Shown here one piece after another: positions 15,906 to 24,794 of a DNA stretch of 54,558 bases. The stretch comes from an uncultured Parabacteroides sp. (GTDB lineage Bacteria; Bacteroidota; Bacteroidia; Bacteroidales; Tannerellaceae): contig CALUZR010000018.1 in assembly GCA_944325335.1 (NCBI GenBank), positions 1 through 54,558 on the forward strand, written 5' to 3'. Positions within the stretch are counted from its first letter, which is position 1. Each line of letters opens with the position of its first letter. The notes beneath the pieces were generated by a model. That model worked only from the letters and a program-made list of their open reading frames with translations, had not been told where the DNA came from and did not search any database. Both the position numbers and the translations under genes were made by a program.

Positions 15906-16723
15906 AGGACCCATTCCTCCTCGACATAGAACTCGTCGGCATGCGTAATCTGCTTGTCTTCGGGCGGTAGCTGCATGTAATCACCATATAAGGCCGAGAG
16001 ATAAGCGTCATAGCGCTCGGCGCCCTGCAGGTAGAGGTTTTCGAAGGGATAAAGCGTGGGCGTACCGAAAATAGGCTTGTCGATGATCTCCCGCTCCTTC
16101 CAATGGCCATAAAAATTCGCCACTCGCGAGGCCGTATGGTAATCCTCGCGCTGGATAAGCCGCTCGATGCGCTGCGCAAGGCGGTCGTCGTTGATCGGGA
16201 GCCGTTTGATCAGGTAAGCCACCGCCTTTTTCACCCCCTTTCGGATCGAGAGGCTGCAAAAACGTCCCTCTTGGATACGCAACAAAAGGAAGGCCAGGCG
16301 GATGGTGCGGCGGCTTGTCTTCGTATCGTTCACGCCGTCGAGCGGAAAGACATCGATGGCGATGCCGTTGTAAAAGCTCTCGTCCTGCTCGCCGAAAACC
16401 TTCTCAATGAGCTTGCTACCCCTTAGCTGGACCTTGACGAATCCCTTCTGCAAAGCCGGGGAATTCTTTCGGCTGACGAGTTGGTACTTCGCGGGCAATT
16501 CTTGTTCCGCCCACGTGCAAAATTGCTGGAAAAAGGGACGGGGTATGCCGAAATCCATATCATCGTCCCACGGGATGAACCCCCGATGACGAATCGCCCC
16601 CAACATCGTGCCCCCCAACATGTAATAAGGGATATGATGTTTCCGGCAAAGCTGGTCGAAAGCCGCCGCGATATGCAGCAACTCCTGATGGCACTCCTGA
16701 AGCGTTATTTTTCGTAAACTCAT
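15899..16723 (-). CDS. LicD family nucleotidyl/phosphocholine transferase
   Basis: The protein matches the LicD family, which adds phosphocholine or related phospho-groups to surface glycans. The signature is near the N-terminus: YYMLGGTMLGAIRHRGFIPW followed by DDDMDFGIPR, with the metal-binding Asp cluster, and KLIEKVFGEQD and DVFPLDG further on. At 274 residues it is full length. Its start codon overlaps the stop of the upstream GT2 gene in an ATGA, so they form an operon. Its 3' end overlaps the convergent AraC-type gene by seven bases. The transferred group is not determined. Confidence 0.88.
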   Translation of the reverse strand: MSLRKITLQECHQELLHIAAAFDQLCRKHHIPYYMLGGTMLGAIRHRGFIPWDDDMDFGIPRPFFQQFCTWAEQELPAKYQLVSRKNSPALQKGFVKVQLRGSKLIEKVFGEQDESFYNGIAIDVFPLDGVNDTKTSRRTIRLAFLLLRIQEGRFCSLSIRKGVKKAVAYLIKRLPINDDRLAQRIERLIQREDYHTASRVANFYGHWKEREIIDKPIFGTPTLYPFENLYLQGAERYDAYLSALYGDYMQLPPEDKQITHADEFYVEEEWVLQ

Positions 16724-17751
16724 AGGTATTTATCGATTAATTTTTTGAGGACGAACCGGCAGGCAATGCTCTTATTGAACCCATCGCAAAGCCCGTAAGC
16801 CCGTTTGCGTAAGAAAAAGACAGTGGCGCGATGGAACCAACTGCAGTGTGTATAATATCGTGTAAGGAAATCGATTTGCTCGGGCGTAATGCTACGTAAG
16901 ATACGCAACCTTTCGCGCCGGGGCTTCGCCGTTTGGGGTTGATAGAGCGAGCCCAACGCACGGCGTACCAAATATTCAGAAATTACAAGGTACGTTTGCG
17001 CCAGCACCTCCGGCGGCAAGGAAAAATGCTGTTGCAATTGGCCCATCCGTTCCAAATAGGTCTGGTAGCACAAGTACTCCGATTCAAAAGAGAATATCTT
17101 GCGGGACAGCGAGTCCGCATTTTCCCGGATGTAATAATTATAATTCATTCCCCCGACCGTTTGAATGCCTTGGCAATGGCAAAGGTAGGTGAGCATGAAC
17201 AATACATCTTCCGCATAATGGACAGACTCCATGAAACGAATCCGATGCTTTCGCAAAAGACTGGCATTATATAATTTCCCAAACGGGAACCCGCACCGAT
17301 GGATATGCAGGTCGCGGAAGGTACGATACACCTCCGACGCCGGATAAAAGCGCGTCTCGAACGAGCGCTCCTCGGGCAGCCGACGCGCAAACAGGGTGCG
17401 GAACCCCTGCACCACCAATATCTCAGGACGCTGGGCATATGAATACAGTGCGGAAAGATAATCCGGCTCTACCGTATCATCGGAATCGACAAAACAAATC
17501 CATTCACCCTGCGCCTGCTCGATGCCCACGTTGCGAGCTGCGCTAGCGCCACCGTTTGCCTTATGGATTACATGGAATCGAGCATCCTCGGCCGCTAACC
17601 TGTCGCAAATCGCCCCTGAACGATCCGTACTCCCATCATCGACCAACCAGACCTCATAGCCTTGAAACGATTGGCGCCGGACGCTCTCCAAACAAGCCTC
17701 CAAATAATTTGCCGCATTGTAGATCGGGATGATTATGGATATTTTTATCAT
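16720..17751 (-). CDS. Family 2 glycosyltransferase
   Basis: A GT-A fold transferase of family GT2. It opens with MIKISIIIPIYNAANYLEAC, then VWLVDDGSTDRSGAICD and the DXD-like FVDSDDTVEPDY at about 85-96. The frame is open upstream to 17856, but that extension contains the -7 box at 17770-17777, and the GT2 fold starts exactly at the ATG at 17749-17751, which I use. Length from there is 343 residues. It overlaps the LicD gene by four bases and is divergent from the flippase gene. It likely adds one sugar of the repeat unit. Confidence 0.88.
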   Translation of the reverse strand: MIKISIIIPIYNAANYLEACLESVRRQSFQGYEVWLVDDGSTDRSGAICDRLAAEDARFHVIHKANGGASAARNVGIEQAQGEWICFVDSDDTVEPDYLSALYSYAQRPEILVVQGFRTLFARRLPEERSFETRFYPASEVYRTFRDLHIHRCGFPFGKLYNASLLRKHRIRFMESVHYAEDVLFMLTYLCHCQGIQTVGGMNYNYYIRENADSLSRKIFSFESEYLCYQTYLERMGQLQQHFSLPPEVLAQTYLVISEYLVRRALGSLYQPQTAKPRRERLRILRSITPEQIDFLTRYYTHCSWFHRATVFFLRKRAYGLCDGFNKSIACRFVLKKLIDKYL

Positions 17752-17769
17752 TTCTATTTCTTTTGGACG

Positions 17770-17777
17770 CAAAGTTA
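17770..17777 (-). promoter_or_regulatory. -7 box of the GT2-licD operon
   Basis: Minus-strand TAACTTTG, 18 bases upstream of the GT2 start. It sets the start choice for that gene. Confidence 0.4.
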
Positions 17778-17787
17778 TAGGTTTATT

Positions 17788-17821
17788 TTTGAATATGAAA
17801 GAAGCTTTTATTGTATCTTTG
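17788..17821 (+). promoter_or_regulatory. Promoter of the flippase operon
   Basis: TTTG at 17788-17791 and TATCTTTG at 17814-17821 are 22 bases apart, and the start codon follows at 17851. It is back-to-back with the GT2-licD promoter. Confidence 0.5.
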
Positions 17822-17850
17822 CACGATTTTACGACTAAGGACGGGTATTT

Positions 17851-19380
17851 ATGCAAGAAAATAACAATAAAAGAATTGCTAAAAACACACTGCTGCTGTA
17901 TGTGCGGATGCTGTTTACAATGCTGGTATCGTTATACACTTCGCGTATCATCCTGCAAATATTAGGAGTAGAAGACTTTGGTATCTACAACGTAGTAGGC
18001 GGCATTGTAGCCATGTTCTCCTTATTTTCCGGTTCGCTATCCTCTTCTATCAGCCGTTTCCTGACATTTGAGTTAGGAAAAGGGAATATGCCCCGCTTAA
18101 AGAAGGTATTCTCGACAGCTATTAATATTCAGTTATTCATTTCTTTATTGATACTGGTTTTATCCGAAATCATCGGCGTTTGGTTTTTAAACGAAAAAAT
18201 GGCAATTCCAGAAGGACGGTTAACAGCAGCCAATTGGGTACTGCAATGTTCCATTCTGACTTTTATCATCAATTTGATTAGTATTCCTTATAATGCGCTG
18301 ATCATTGCCCACGAACGGATGCAATTCTTCGCTTATATCAGCATTTTGGAGGTTGTATTAAAGTTAGCTGTGGTATTTTTACTCATGTTTATCGGTTCGT
18401 TGGACAAACTGATTATGTATGGATTTCTTTTACTATTGGTAGCGCTTATCATTCGCTTTACGTATGGCGTCTATTGCAAACAGCATTTTGAAGAAAGTAC
18501 CTATAACTATTTTTTTGATAAAACCTTACTGAAAGATATGATGAAATTCGCTGGATGGAATACGATTGGAGTAGCTTCTGCCGTATTTAAGGATCAAGGA
18601 GTAAATATCGCCATTAATCTATTTTGCGGTCCGGCAGTAAATGCTGCACGTGCCATTTCGGTACAAGTAAATACGGCTATTGGCGCCTTCATCGCAAACT
18701 TCATGACAGCTTTGAACCCTCAAATTACTAAATCGTATGCCGCTGGAGACTTTATCTACATGCGGACTTTGGTACAACAAGGCGCACGGTTATCGTTCTA
18801 TCTCTTGCTATTCCTCTCGATTCCGGTTTTGATTGAAACAGAAACGATACTATCATTATGGTTGCACATTGTGCCCAACCACACTATCCATTTTGTACGT
18901 TTAATATTGGTATTGGCACTCTGCGAATCTTTGTCCGGCACTTTGATTACAGCGATGCTAGCAACAGGGCACATTCGAAATTACCAAATTATTGTCGGCG
19001 GATTGCAAATGATGAATTTCCCTTTGTCTTATGTTGCATTACGAATTGGATATGCACCCGAAGTAACAATGGTGATTGCCATTGTAATATCCATTGTAAA
19101 TCTATTTATACGCATCCTTTTTCTAAAAAAAATGATAGGATTGTCTACGGAATACTATTTGACAAAAGTAGTTGGAAACATTTGTATGGTTTCCGTATGC
19201 TCGTTAATATGTCCCATGCTTGCTTTCTATGGATTAGAATCTGGTATATGGCGCTTCTTACTGGTCTGCTTCATTAGTGTGCCAAGTACACTACTTGTTA
19301 TTTATTTCATCGGATGCTCGTCGATGGAACGGATGTGGATTCATACAAAAATAAACCAAGTAAAACAACGATTGAGATGA
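17851..19380 (+). CDS. Wzx-type polysaccharide flippase (MOP superfamily)
   Basis: A 509-residue polytopic membrane protein with about 12-14 hydrophobic segments, matching the lipid-linked oligosaccharide flippases. The N-terminal TLLLYVRMLFTMLVSLYTSR and ILGVEDFGIYNVVGGIVAMF segments are typical. It would move undecaprenyl-linked repeat units across the inner membrane. It is the first gene of a three-gene plus-strand operon; its stop overlaps the next start in an ATGA. This is the left edge of the visibly AT-rich block that runs to about 28.5 kb. Confidence 0.88.
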   Translation: MQENNNKRIAKNTLLLYVRMLFTMLVSLYTSRIILQILGVEDFGIYNVVGGIVAMFSLFSGSLSSSISRFLTFELGKGNMPRLKKVFSTAINIQLFISLLILVLSEIIGVWFLNEKMAIPEGRLTAANWVLQCSILTFIINLISIPYNALIIAHERMQFFAYISILEVVLKLAVVFLLMFIGSLDKLIMYGFLLLLVALIIRFTYGVYCKQHFEESTYNYFFDKTLLKDMMKFAGWNTIGVASAVFKDQGVNIAINLFCGPAVNAARAISVQVNTAIGAFIANFMTALNPQITKSYAAGDFIYMRTLVQQGARLSFYLLLFLSIPVLIETETILSLWLHIVPNHTIHFVRLILVLALCESLSGTLITAMLATGHIRNYQIIVGGLQMMNFPLSYVALRIGYAPEVTMVIAIVISIVNLFIRILFLKKMIGLSTEYYLTKVVGNICMVSVCSLICPMLAFYGLESGIWRFLLVCFISVPSTLLVIYFIGCSSMERMWIHTKINQVKQRLR

Positions 19381-20534
19381 TTAATATACAAAATAAACAA
19401 GATTGTTGCGGCTGTACGGCATGTGCCAGCGTTTGTGCACAAGATGCAATTACGATGACAGTAGATGAAATGGGATTCAAATATCCTAAAGTCGATACAA
19501 ATCGTTGTACAAATTGCGGCTTATGCGAAAAAGTGTGTGCATTTCATGATGATTATGACAAATCAAATAACTTCGAAGAACCCTTTGCTTATGCAGTACG
19601 CCATCGGAACATGGAAGAAATAAAAAGTAGTCGAAGCGGTGCCATGTTCATAGCTTTGTCTGATTACGTTTTCCGGCAGAATGGTGTAGTATATGGCGTA
19701 GGTTATGCAAAACATTTCCGAGCCATCCACAAACGCATCACCAACCGAGAGGATTGCAAAGAACTAAAGGGATCAAAATATGTGCAAAGCGATCTGGAGG
19801 GTATTTTCCGATGCATTAAAGTTGATTTGCAACAAGGCTTATATGTACTATTTGTCGGTACACCATGCCAAACTGCAGGATTAAGGTCTTTTATCGGTAA
19901 GAGAAATAGCGAGAAACTATTGGTATGCGATATTGTATGTCATGGTGTACCCAGCCCCTTGCTGTGGGAGAAATATTTAAACTATATAGAACAAAAAAAA
20001 GGTTATACTATTGAACAAGTAAATTTTCGAGACAAGGCAAAAGGATGGACAGCCCATTATGAATCTTTTGTATTCGCAAACGGGCAGAAAATTATCACCA
20101 ATACGTTTACCGATTTGTTTTACAAGCATCTCATGTTTCGACCATCTTGTGCGGTATGTAAATATACCAATATAAAACGTCCGTCAGACATTACATTGGC
20201 TGATTTTTGGGGATGGGAGAAAGTAGATAGTTCTTTTAATAAAGACAATATGGGGTGTTCATTAGTATTAGTGAATACAGAAAAAGGTAAAAGGGTATTT
20301 GAGGAAGTCCTTCCTGAAATCCATATCATACCAACTCCAATAGATAAATGTCTACAACCCAATTTACAACATCCGTCCTTATTTTCTCCAAAATACGCGG
20401 CATTCTGGAAAGATTATCAACAGAAAGGCTTTACCTTTATACTATATAAATACGGAAATAAAGGAACCCGGGCCAAATTATCACGTTTGAAACAGAAAAT
20501 CAAACAAATCATCAAAAAAGTCATTCGGAAATGA
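19377..20534 (+). CDS. FrhB-like Fe-S protein (coenzyme F420 hydrogenase beta family)
   Basis: Two 4Fe-4S ferredoxin-type cysteine clusters lie at the N-terminus (CCGCTACASVCAQDAI and CTNCGLCEKVC), followed by the FrhB N- and C-terminal domains (SSRSGAMFIALSDYV, VGTPCQTAGL, CDIVCHGVPSP). In polysaccharide loci this family usually sits next to a pyruvyl transferase, as here, and is thought to be a redox partner in sugar modification. The frame is open from 19314, but the ATG at 19377 overlaps the flippase stop and starts directly at the ferredoxin domain. It overlaps the next gene by four bases. Confidence 0.85.
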   Translation: MINIQNKQDCCGCTACASVCAQDAITMTVDEMGFKYPKVDTNRCTNCGLCEKVCAFHDDYDKSNNFEEPFAYAVRHRNMEEIKSSRSGAMFIALSDYVFRQNGVVYGVGYAKHFRAIHKRITNREDCKELKGSKYVQSDLEGIFRCIKVDLQQGLYVLFVGTPCQTAGLRSFIGKRNSEKLLVCDIVCHGVPSPLLWEKYLNYIEQKKGYTIEQVNFRDKAKGWTAHYESFVFANGQKIITNTFTDLFYKHLMFRPSCAVCKYTNIKRPSDITLADFWGWEKVDSSFNKDNMGCSLVLVNTEKGKRVFEEVLPEIHIIPTPIDKCLQPNLQHPSLFSPKYAAFWKDYQQKGFTFILYKYGNKGTRAKLSRLKQKIKQIIKKVIRK

Positions 20535-21601
20535 AAGTAGGAATATTAACATTTCATTGCGCACACAATTATGGTGCGGTATTACAAGCGTATGCTTTGC
20601 AAGAACATTTGAAGTCAAGAGGATTAGAAGTACATGTGATAGATTATCAGCCCTCAATATTGAGCTCATTTTATAAGCCATTTGATATAAGAGATTTTCG
20701 TTCGTTGAAAACTCTACTTTCACGGATATTGTTATTTCCTTCTGCTTGGAAACGTTATCAAAATTTTAATCGCTTTATTCACAGAAAATTGTCCTTAGAG
20801 ACAATTGATATGGACAATGAAGAAAGTAACTACGATGCTTTTATCTACGGAAGCGATCAAATTTGGAATCCTAAAATATTGAAGAATTTTGATGCAATCT
20901 ATTTTGCTGGATTCAAAGCAGCTAAAGGAAAACTAAATATCACGTATGCAGCCAGTATGGGAAAGTTCACACTGGACGAAACGGAAAAAATATACTATCA
21001 AGAAGCATTGAAACGTTTTCATGCAATTAGTGTTCGGGAAAATTCACTAAAACACGCTTTATCGTCCTTGACAGAGAAACCGATAAAAGTTGTTTTAGAT
21101 CCTACATTTCTATTATCACAAACGCAATGGAACCAAATCGCCATAAATCCCCAAATAAAAATTCCGTACGTTCTTATTTACCAAGTAGAAAAAAATGAAC
21201 AAGTATATAAAATCGCCTACTCGCTTGCTCAACAAATAAAGGGGAAAGTGATTGAATTGAAATCAAAATTAAGTTTGTTGCATCAATCAGAATTTCAATG
21301 CGCTTCTCCTGAAGAATTTGTAGGTTACTTCAAACACGCTTCTTATGTTGTTACGACCTCTTTTCATGGTACAGCTTTTTCCATTATCTTTAATCGACCT
21401 TTCTATACAGTAATGATAAATAAAAACATAGACACGCGTTCATCTGCTTTATTGAATAGCCTTTCTTTATCCGAACGTCTAATAAAAAATGAAGCAAATG
21501 CGATTCTATCAGAAATAGATTATACAAGGCCGAACAAATTGTTGACATCTTTGCAAGAATCGTCAAAGGCATTCTTGGAAAATGCTTTAAAAATCAGTTG
21601 A
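20531..21601 (+). CDS. Polysaccharide pyruvyl transferase family protein
   Basis: It begins with MKVGILTFHCAHNYGAVLQA, the typical opening of the family, and keeps the YGSDQIWNPK and VVTTSFHGTAFSIIF motifs. These enzymes transfer pyruvate from phosphoenolpyruvate to form a ketal on a sugar, adding negative charge. At 356 residues it is of usual length. It overlaps the FrhB-like gene by four bases, and ends 36 bases before the convergent GT2 gene. Confidence 0.85.
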   Translation: MKVGILTFHCAHNYGAVLQAYALQEHLKSRGLEVHVIDYQPSILSSFYKPFDIRDFRSLKTLLSRILLFPSAWKRYQNFNRFIHRKLSLETIDMDNEESNYDAFIYGSDQIWNPKILKNFDAIYFAGFKAAKGKLNITYAASMGKFTLDETEKIYYQEALKRFHAISVRENSLKHALSSLTEKPIKVVLDPTFLLSQTQWNQIAINPQIKIPYVLIYQVEKNEQVYKIAYSLAQQIKGKVIELKSKLSLLHQSEFQCASPEEFVGYFKHASYVVTTSFHGTAFSIIFNRPFYTVMINKNIDTRSSALLNSLSLSERLIKNEANAILSEIDYTRPNKLLTSLQESSKAFLENALKIS

Positions 21602-21637
21602 TTGCATGGAACAAGCCTATACTATTTTTCTAAATAA

Positions 21638-22618
21638 TTATAAATGTAACAAATGTCGATGCGCCAAAAAACCATACCAATAAAATGATACTTTCCATAC
21701 AAGCAGATTGGAAGTAACAGAGAGTAACCTAAATGGATAGAATTTACGCCGAGTCACATAACGAATATCTTTCTGAACGGTTGAAATAATCAATCGAAAA
21801 AGGTTATCGTCTATGTCTCCTTGGCGTGCAACAGTTAATACCATTTTAGATAGCAACCTATTAAGAAATTTGTAAATCAGAACATGATATCCATCCTTAG
21901 TTGAAACTAATAAATCTTTTGCTAATTGATATAACCGAAGTTGAGTATATACATCGTTTATATTTTGCAAATATTTATGGCTATAATTGGGCCATTCATA
22001 GTTATATTCGGCATCGTTTATAATTATAAAAACACCATTCATCAACGATAAATACTGAAGAACAAATACCTCATCTTCAAACAACTTAATATTCGTATCA
22101 AAACGAATATGATGACGTTCGAGGATTTCTCGCTTAAATATCTTATTCCATACAAATCCAAAATGCCCTAATAAAAACTCACTGCTACTTATGAAGCCTT
22201 GCTTATTTTCATAATAAACAGAATCAAAAATTCCTTGTCTGAAGATATTTATTTTCTGAACAAATAATAATTCTGAAGAGTCTTTTCGTCCAATCAATTC
22301 GACAAAATTTTGCAACCAATATGGTCCAACATAATCATCGCTATCACAAAATGTAATCCATTCTCCAGAAGCTTTTTCAATTCCAATATTTCGAGCAGAA
22401 CTAACTCCTCCATTTTCTTTATGAATAGAGATAATACGTTTATCTTTTAGAGAAGCTTCGTTGCATATAACTCGAGAATTATCAGTACTCCCATCATCAA
22501 CTAACAGAAGTTCCCAATTTGGATAACTTTGCTCAATAATTTTCTGAATACATCGCTCTAATGTAGCCTCAGCATTGTACACTGGAATTATGATAGATAT
22601 TATAGAGTTTTTCATCAA
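21638..22618 (-). CDS. Family 2 glycosyltransferase
   Basis: A GT2 enzyme opening with ISIIIPVYNAEATLERC, then LLLVDDGSTDNSRVICNE and the DXD-like FCDSDDYVGPYW. It shares this layout with the GT2 at 16720 but is clearly different downstream. An adjacent ATG one codon in (22615) is an alternative start. It is the last gene of a six-gene minus-strand operon beginning at 28431, eight bases after the GT4 gene. The sugar specificity is unknown. Confidence 0.88.
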   Translation of the reverse strand: MMKNSIISIIIPVYNAEATLERCIQKIIEQSYPNWELLLVDDGSTDNSRVICNEASLKDKRIISIHKENGGVSSARNIGIEKASGEWITFCDSDDYVGPYWLQNFVELIGRKDSSELLFVQKINIFRQGIFDSVYYENKQGFISSSEFLLGHFGFVWNKIFKREILERHHIRFDTNIKLFEDEVFVLQYLSLMNGVFIIINDAEYNYEWPNYSHKYLQNINDVYTQLRLYQLAKDLLVSTKDGYHVLIYKFLNRLLSKMVLTVARQGDIDDNLFRLIISTVQKDIRYVTRRKFYPFRLLSVTSNLLVWKVSFYWYGFLAHRHLLHL

Positions 22619-22626
22619 ATTATCTA

Positions 22627-23715
22627 CTACAGTTTTTTATAAACTTCCACAGTTTGTTTCGCAATAACATCCCAGTCATATTTAGATAAATCATATTCTT
22701 GACATTCTTGCCCATTATCCAACAAAGTTTGGATCTGAAGAATCATATCTTGCAAATTATTAGTTTGAAAATAATTTGCATTAGGCAATCCGATAGCTTT
22801 ATTGGCAGGTATATCACTTGCCAATACTTTTCGTTGAAAACTCATTGCTTCTAATAATGTAATTGGTAATCCTTCATGAGAAGAAGGCAATACAAATAAA
22901 GCCGCATTTGAATAAAGTTGTTTCAATTTTTCTCCTTTGACAATTCCTGGTAATATGACTTGATTTTCTAATGCAAAATCCTTCAAATAACAACAATAAG
23001 CAGAATGATAATCGGCATCTCCAGCAATGACCAATTTATATTCTGGACGATTTAGTTTAATATAAGCTTCGATCAATTTATCGAATCTTTTTTCTTCCAC
23101 AAAACGACCTACACCTAAAATATATTTATCTGATTGAAGTCCTAATTCGTTTAGATAAGAGATTGAGGTCGATTTAGGAAAAGTTGTAATGCCATTATAT
23201 ATTAAATGGACATTCTTTTTACGGTGATATTTCTTTTCCAATATAGTTGTAATTACTGTTGAAATAGCAATTATTTGATTAGCCCATAAAGCGGCAAAAA
23301 GTTCACCCAATTTTAATATAAACCGAGCAAAAAATCCCCATTTTTCTCTATCATAATCAGGTCCATGATGAGTCATAACAACCTTCAAATTCAACACCTT
23401 TGCCAAAGGTATAGCAATAGCCGGTCCTATAGCATGGATATGTACGATGTCTGCATGTACTTTTTTCGCGTAAATTATAGCTTTCAATGTATGAATAGCA
23501 GCTTCTAAACCAGAAATCAAAGGTGAAGCAATATCTTTAAATTTAACCCCCTTATATTCTTGCAAAGGTGGATTTTCTTTTACAAATCCAGATCTACGAA
23601 CTACAATAACTTCATGTCCTAAGTTCACAATACGAGGATACAATTCTTCACAATGTGTTTCTATTCCACCTTGTACATTTGGAAAACCTCTTAATCCAGT
23701 AACTACAATTCTCAT
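22627..23715 (-). CDS. Family 4 glycosyltransferase (DUF1972 type)
   Basis: A GT-B fold transferase. The N-terminus MRIVVTGLRGFPNVQGGIET is typical of the DUF1972 group, often rhamnosyl- or related transferases; MTHHGPDYDREKWG follows. The C-terminal GT4 domain has ILGVGRFVEEKRFDKLIEAY and the ExxxxxxE donor region around PSSHEGLPITLLEAM. It overlaps the radical SAM gene by four bases, so translation is coupled. Donor and acceptor cannot be told from the sequence. Confidence 0.88.
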   Translation of the reverse strand: MRIVVTGLRGFPNVQGGIETHCEELYPRIVNLGHEVIVVRRSGFVKENPPLQEYKGVKFKDIASPLISGLEAAIHTLKAIIYAKKVHADIVHIHAIGPAIAIPLAKVLNLKVVMTHHGPDYDREKWGFFARFILKLGELFAALWANQIIAISTVITTILEKKYHRKKNVHLIYNGITTFPKSTSISYLNELGLQSDKYILGVGRFVEEKRFDKLIEAYIKLNRPEYKLVIAGDADYHSAYCCYLKDFALENQVILPGIVKGEKLKQLYSNAALFVLPSSHEGLPITLLEAMSFQRKVLASDIPANKAIGLPNANYFQTNNLQDMILQIQTLLDNGQECQEYDLSKYDWDVIAKQTVEVYKKL

Positions 23716-24776
23716 TCCTCTGATAGTTTTTTTAAGTTCCCTTGTTCTGGATCCTGACCTACATCATACCAATTCCTTTCTAAACACAAAGGTTGATGAA
23801 GCAAACTATTCAATTTATTCTTCATCACCCATTGCAATGGATGGCGTATATATTTCTTCATTACAGGTGCTGCAGTTCCAACCATCCAACAATTTTTAGG
23901 ACACTTTCGAACTAAACTTCTAACCTTCTCAGCTTGTTCACTTTCCCATATTTCTGCAAAAGATTCCACATTGCGAATATTACCCATGCTTTCTTTCCAA
24001 TATTGTTCTTCCAAACCATTGCATGGATAAACATCTCCGTAAGGATCAACAAAAAAATTCACTAATCCTGCTTCACAAGGCAACATACGTCTATTACCCT
24101 CTATATAATTAATTAACCCATTATTAAAAAATGCCCTAAACCAAGCCTTAGGAGAATGTTCCTCTAACTGCAATGCAATTAGTTTCTCGAAATTGGATAT
24201 AACCTCATCTTTATTCGTTATTTGATTATCATACTTATGAAAATAATAAGAGTTATGGAATGCAGCTGTTGCAAATTCCATTTTCAATTGCTTCGCCAAA
24301 TGATAAAGAGATAACATGTCTGCCGAATTGTTATTGGACACAGTAATGCCAAATCCAATATCTTTTATTCCCATCTCCCGCAAAGCCAAGAGTGTCCGAA
24401 GTCCTTTGTCAAAACCTCCTTGCCTTCCTCTCAGTTCATCATTTTTTTGAGACAAACCTTCGATGCTAATACGAATACCTATATTAGGAAACTTCTCGGC
24501 CAATTTTATAATACGTTCTTCAAACCAACCAGAAGTAGAAATAACTACACGAGGTGATTTGGAAAATAACACTTCCACAATTTCATCCAAATCTTCGCGA
24601 ATAAAAGGCTCACCACCTGTTATATTAACAAAATTGACATGCGGTAATATTTCCAACTCCTTCGGTTGAATTTCTTTACTCTTTTCTGTAGGATTCTGCC
24701 AAATATCACACATTTTACAACGCATCGGACAACGATACGTCGTAATAATACACATATCTGTAGGTGAAGGTATCAT
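23712..24776 (-). CDS. Radical SAM protein of the polysaccharide locus
   Basis: The [4Fe-4S]/SAM motif CPMRCKMC is at about residues 16-23, followed by VNITGGEPFIREDL (the GGE ribose/methionine-binding motif) and a TIM-barrel core. The C-terminal region has further cysteines (LPCEAGLVNFFVDPYGDVYPCNG, and CPKNC near 290) that fit a SPASM-like auxiliary cluster domain. The family includes sugar dehydratases, epimerases and peptide-modifying enzymes. Placed between two glycosyltransferases, it may modify a sugar or lipid-linked intermediate. Substrate unknown. Confidence 0.82.
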   Translation of the reverse strand: MIPSPTDMCIITTYRCPMRCKMCDIWQNPTEKSKEIQPKELEILPHVNFVNITGGEPFIREDLDEIVEVLFSKSPRVVISTSGWFEERIIKLAEKFPNIGIRISIEGLSQKNDELRGRQGGFDKGLRTLLALREMGIKDIGFGITVSNNNSADMLSLYHLAKQLKMEFATAAFHNSYYFHKYDNQITNKDEVISNFEKLIALQLEEHSPKAWFRAFFNNGLINYIEGNRRMLPCEAGLVNFFVDPYGDVYPCNGLEEQYWKESMGNIRNVESFAEIWESEQAEKVRSLVRKCPKNCWMVGTAAPVMKKYIRHPLQWVMKNKLNSLLHQPLCLERNWYDVGQDPEQGNLKKLSEE

Positions 24777-24794
24777 ATTCTGTATTGCTTAATT

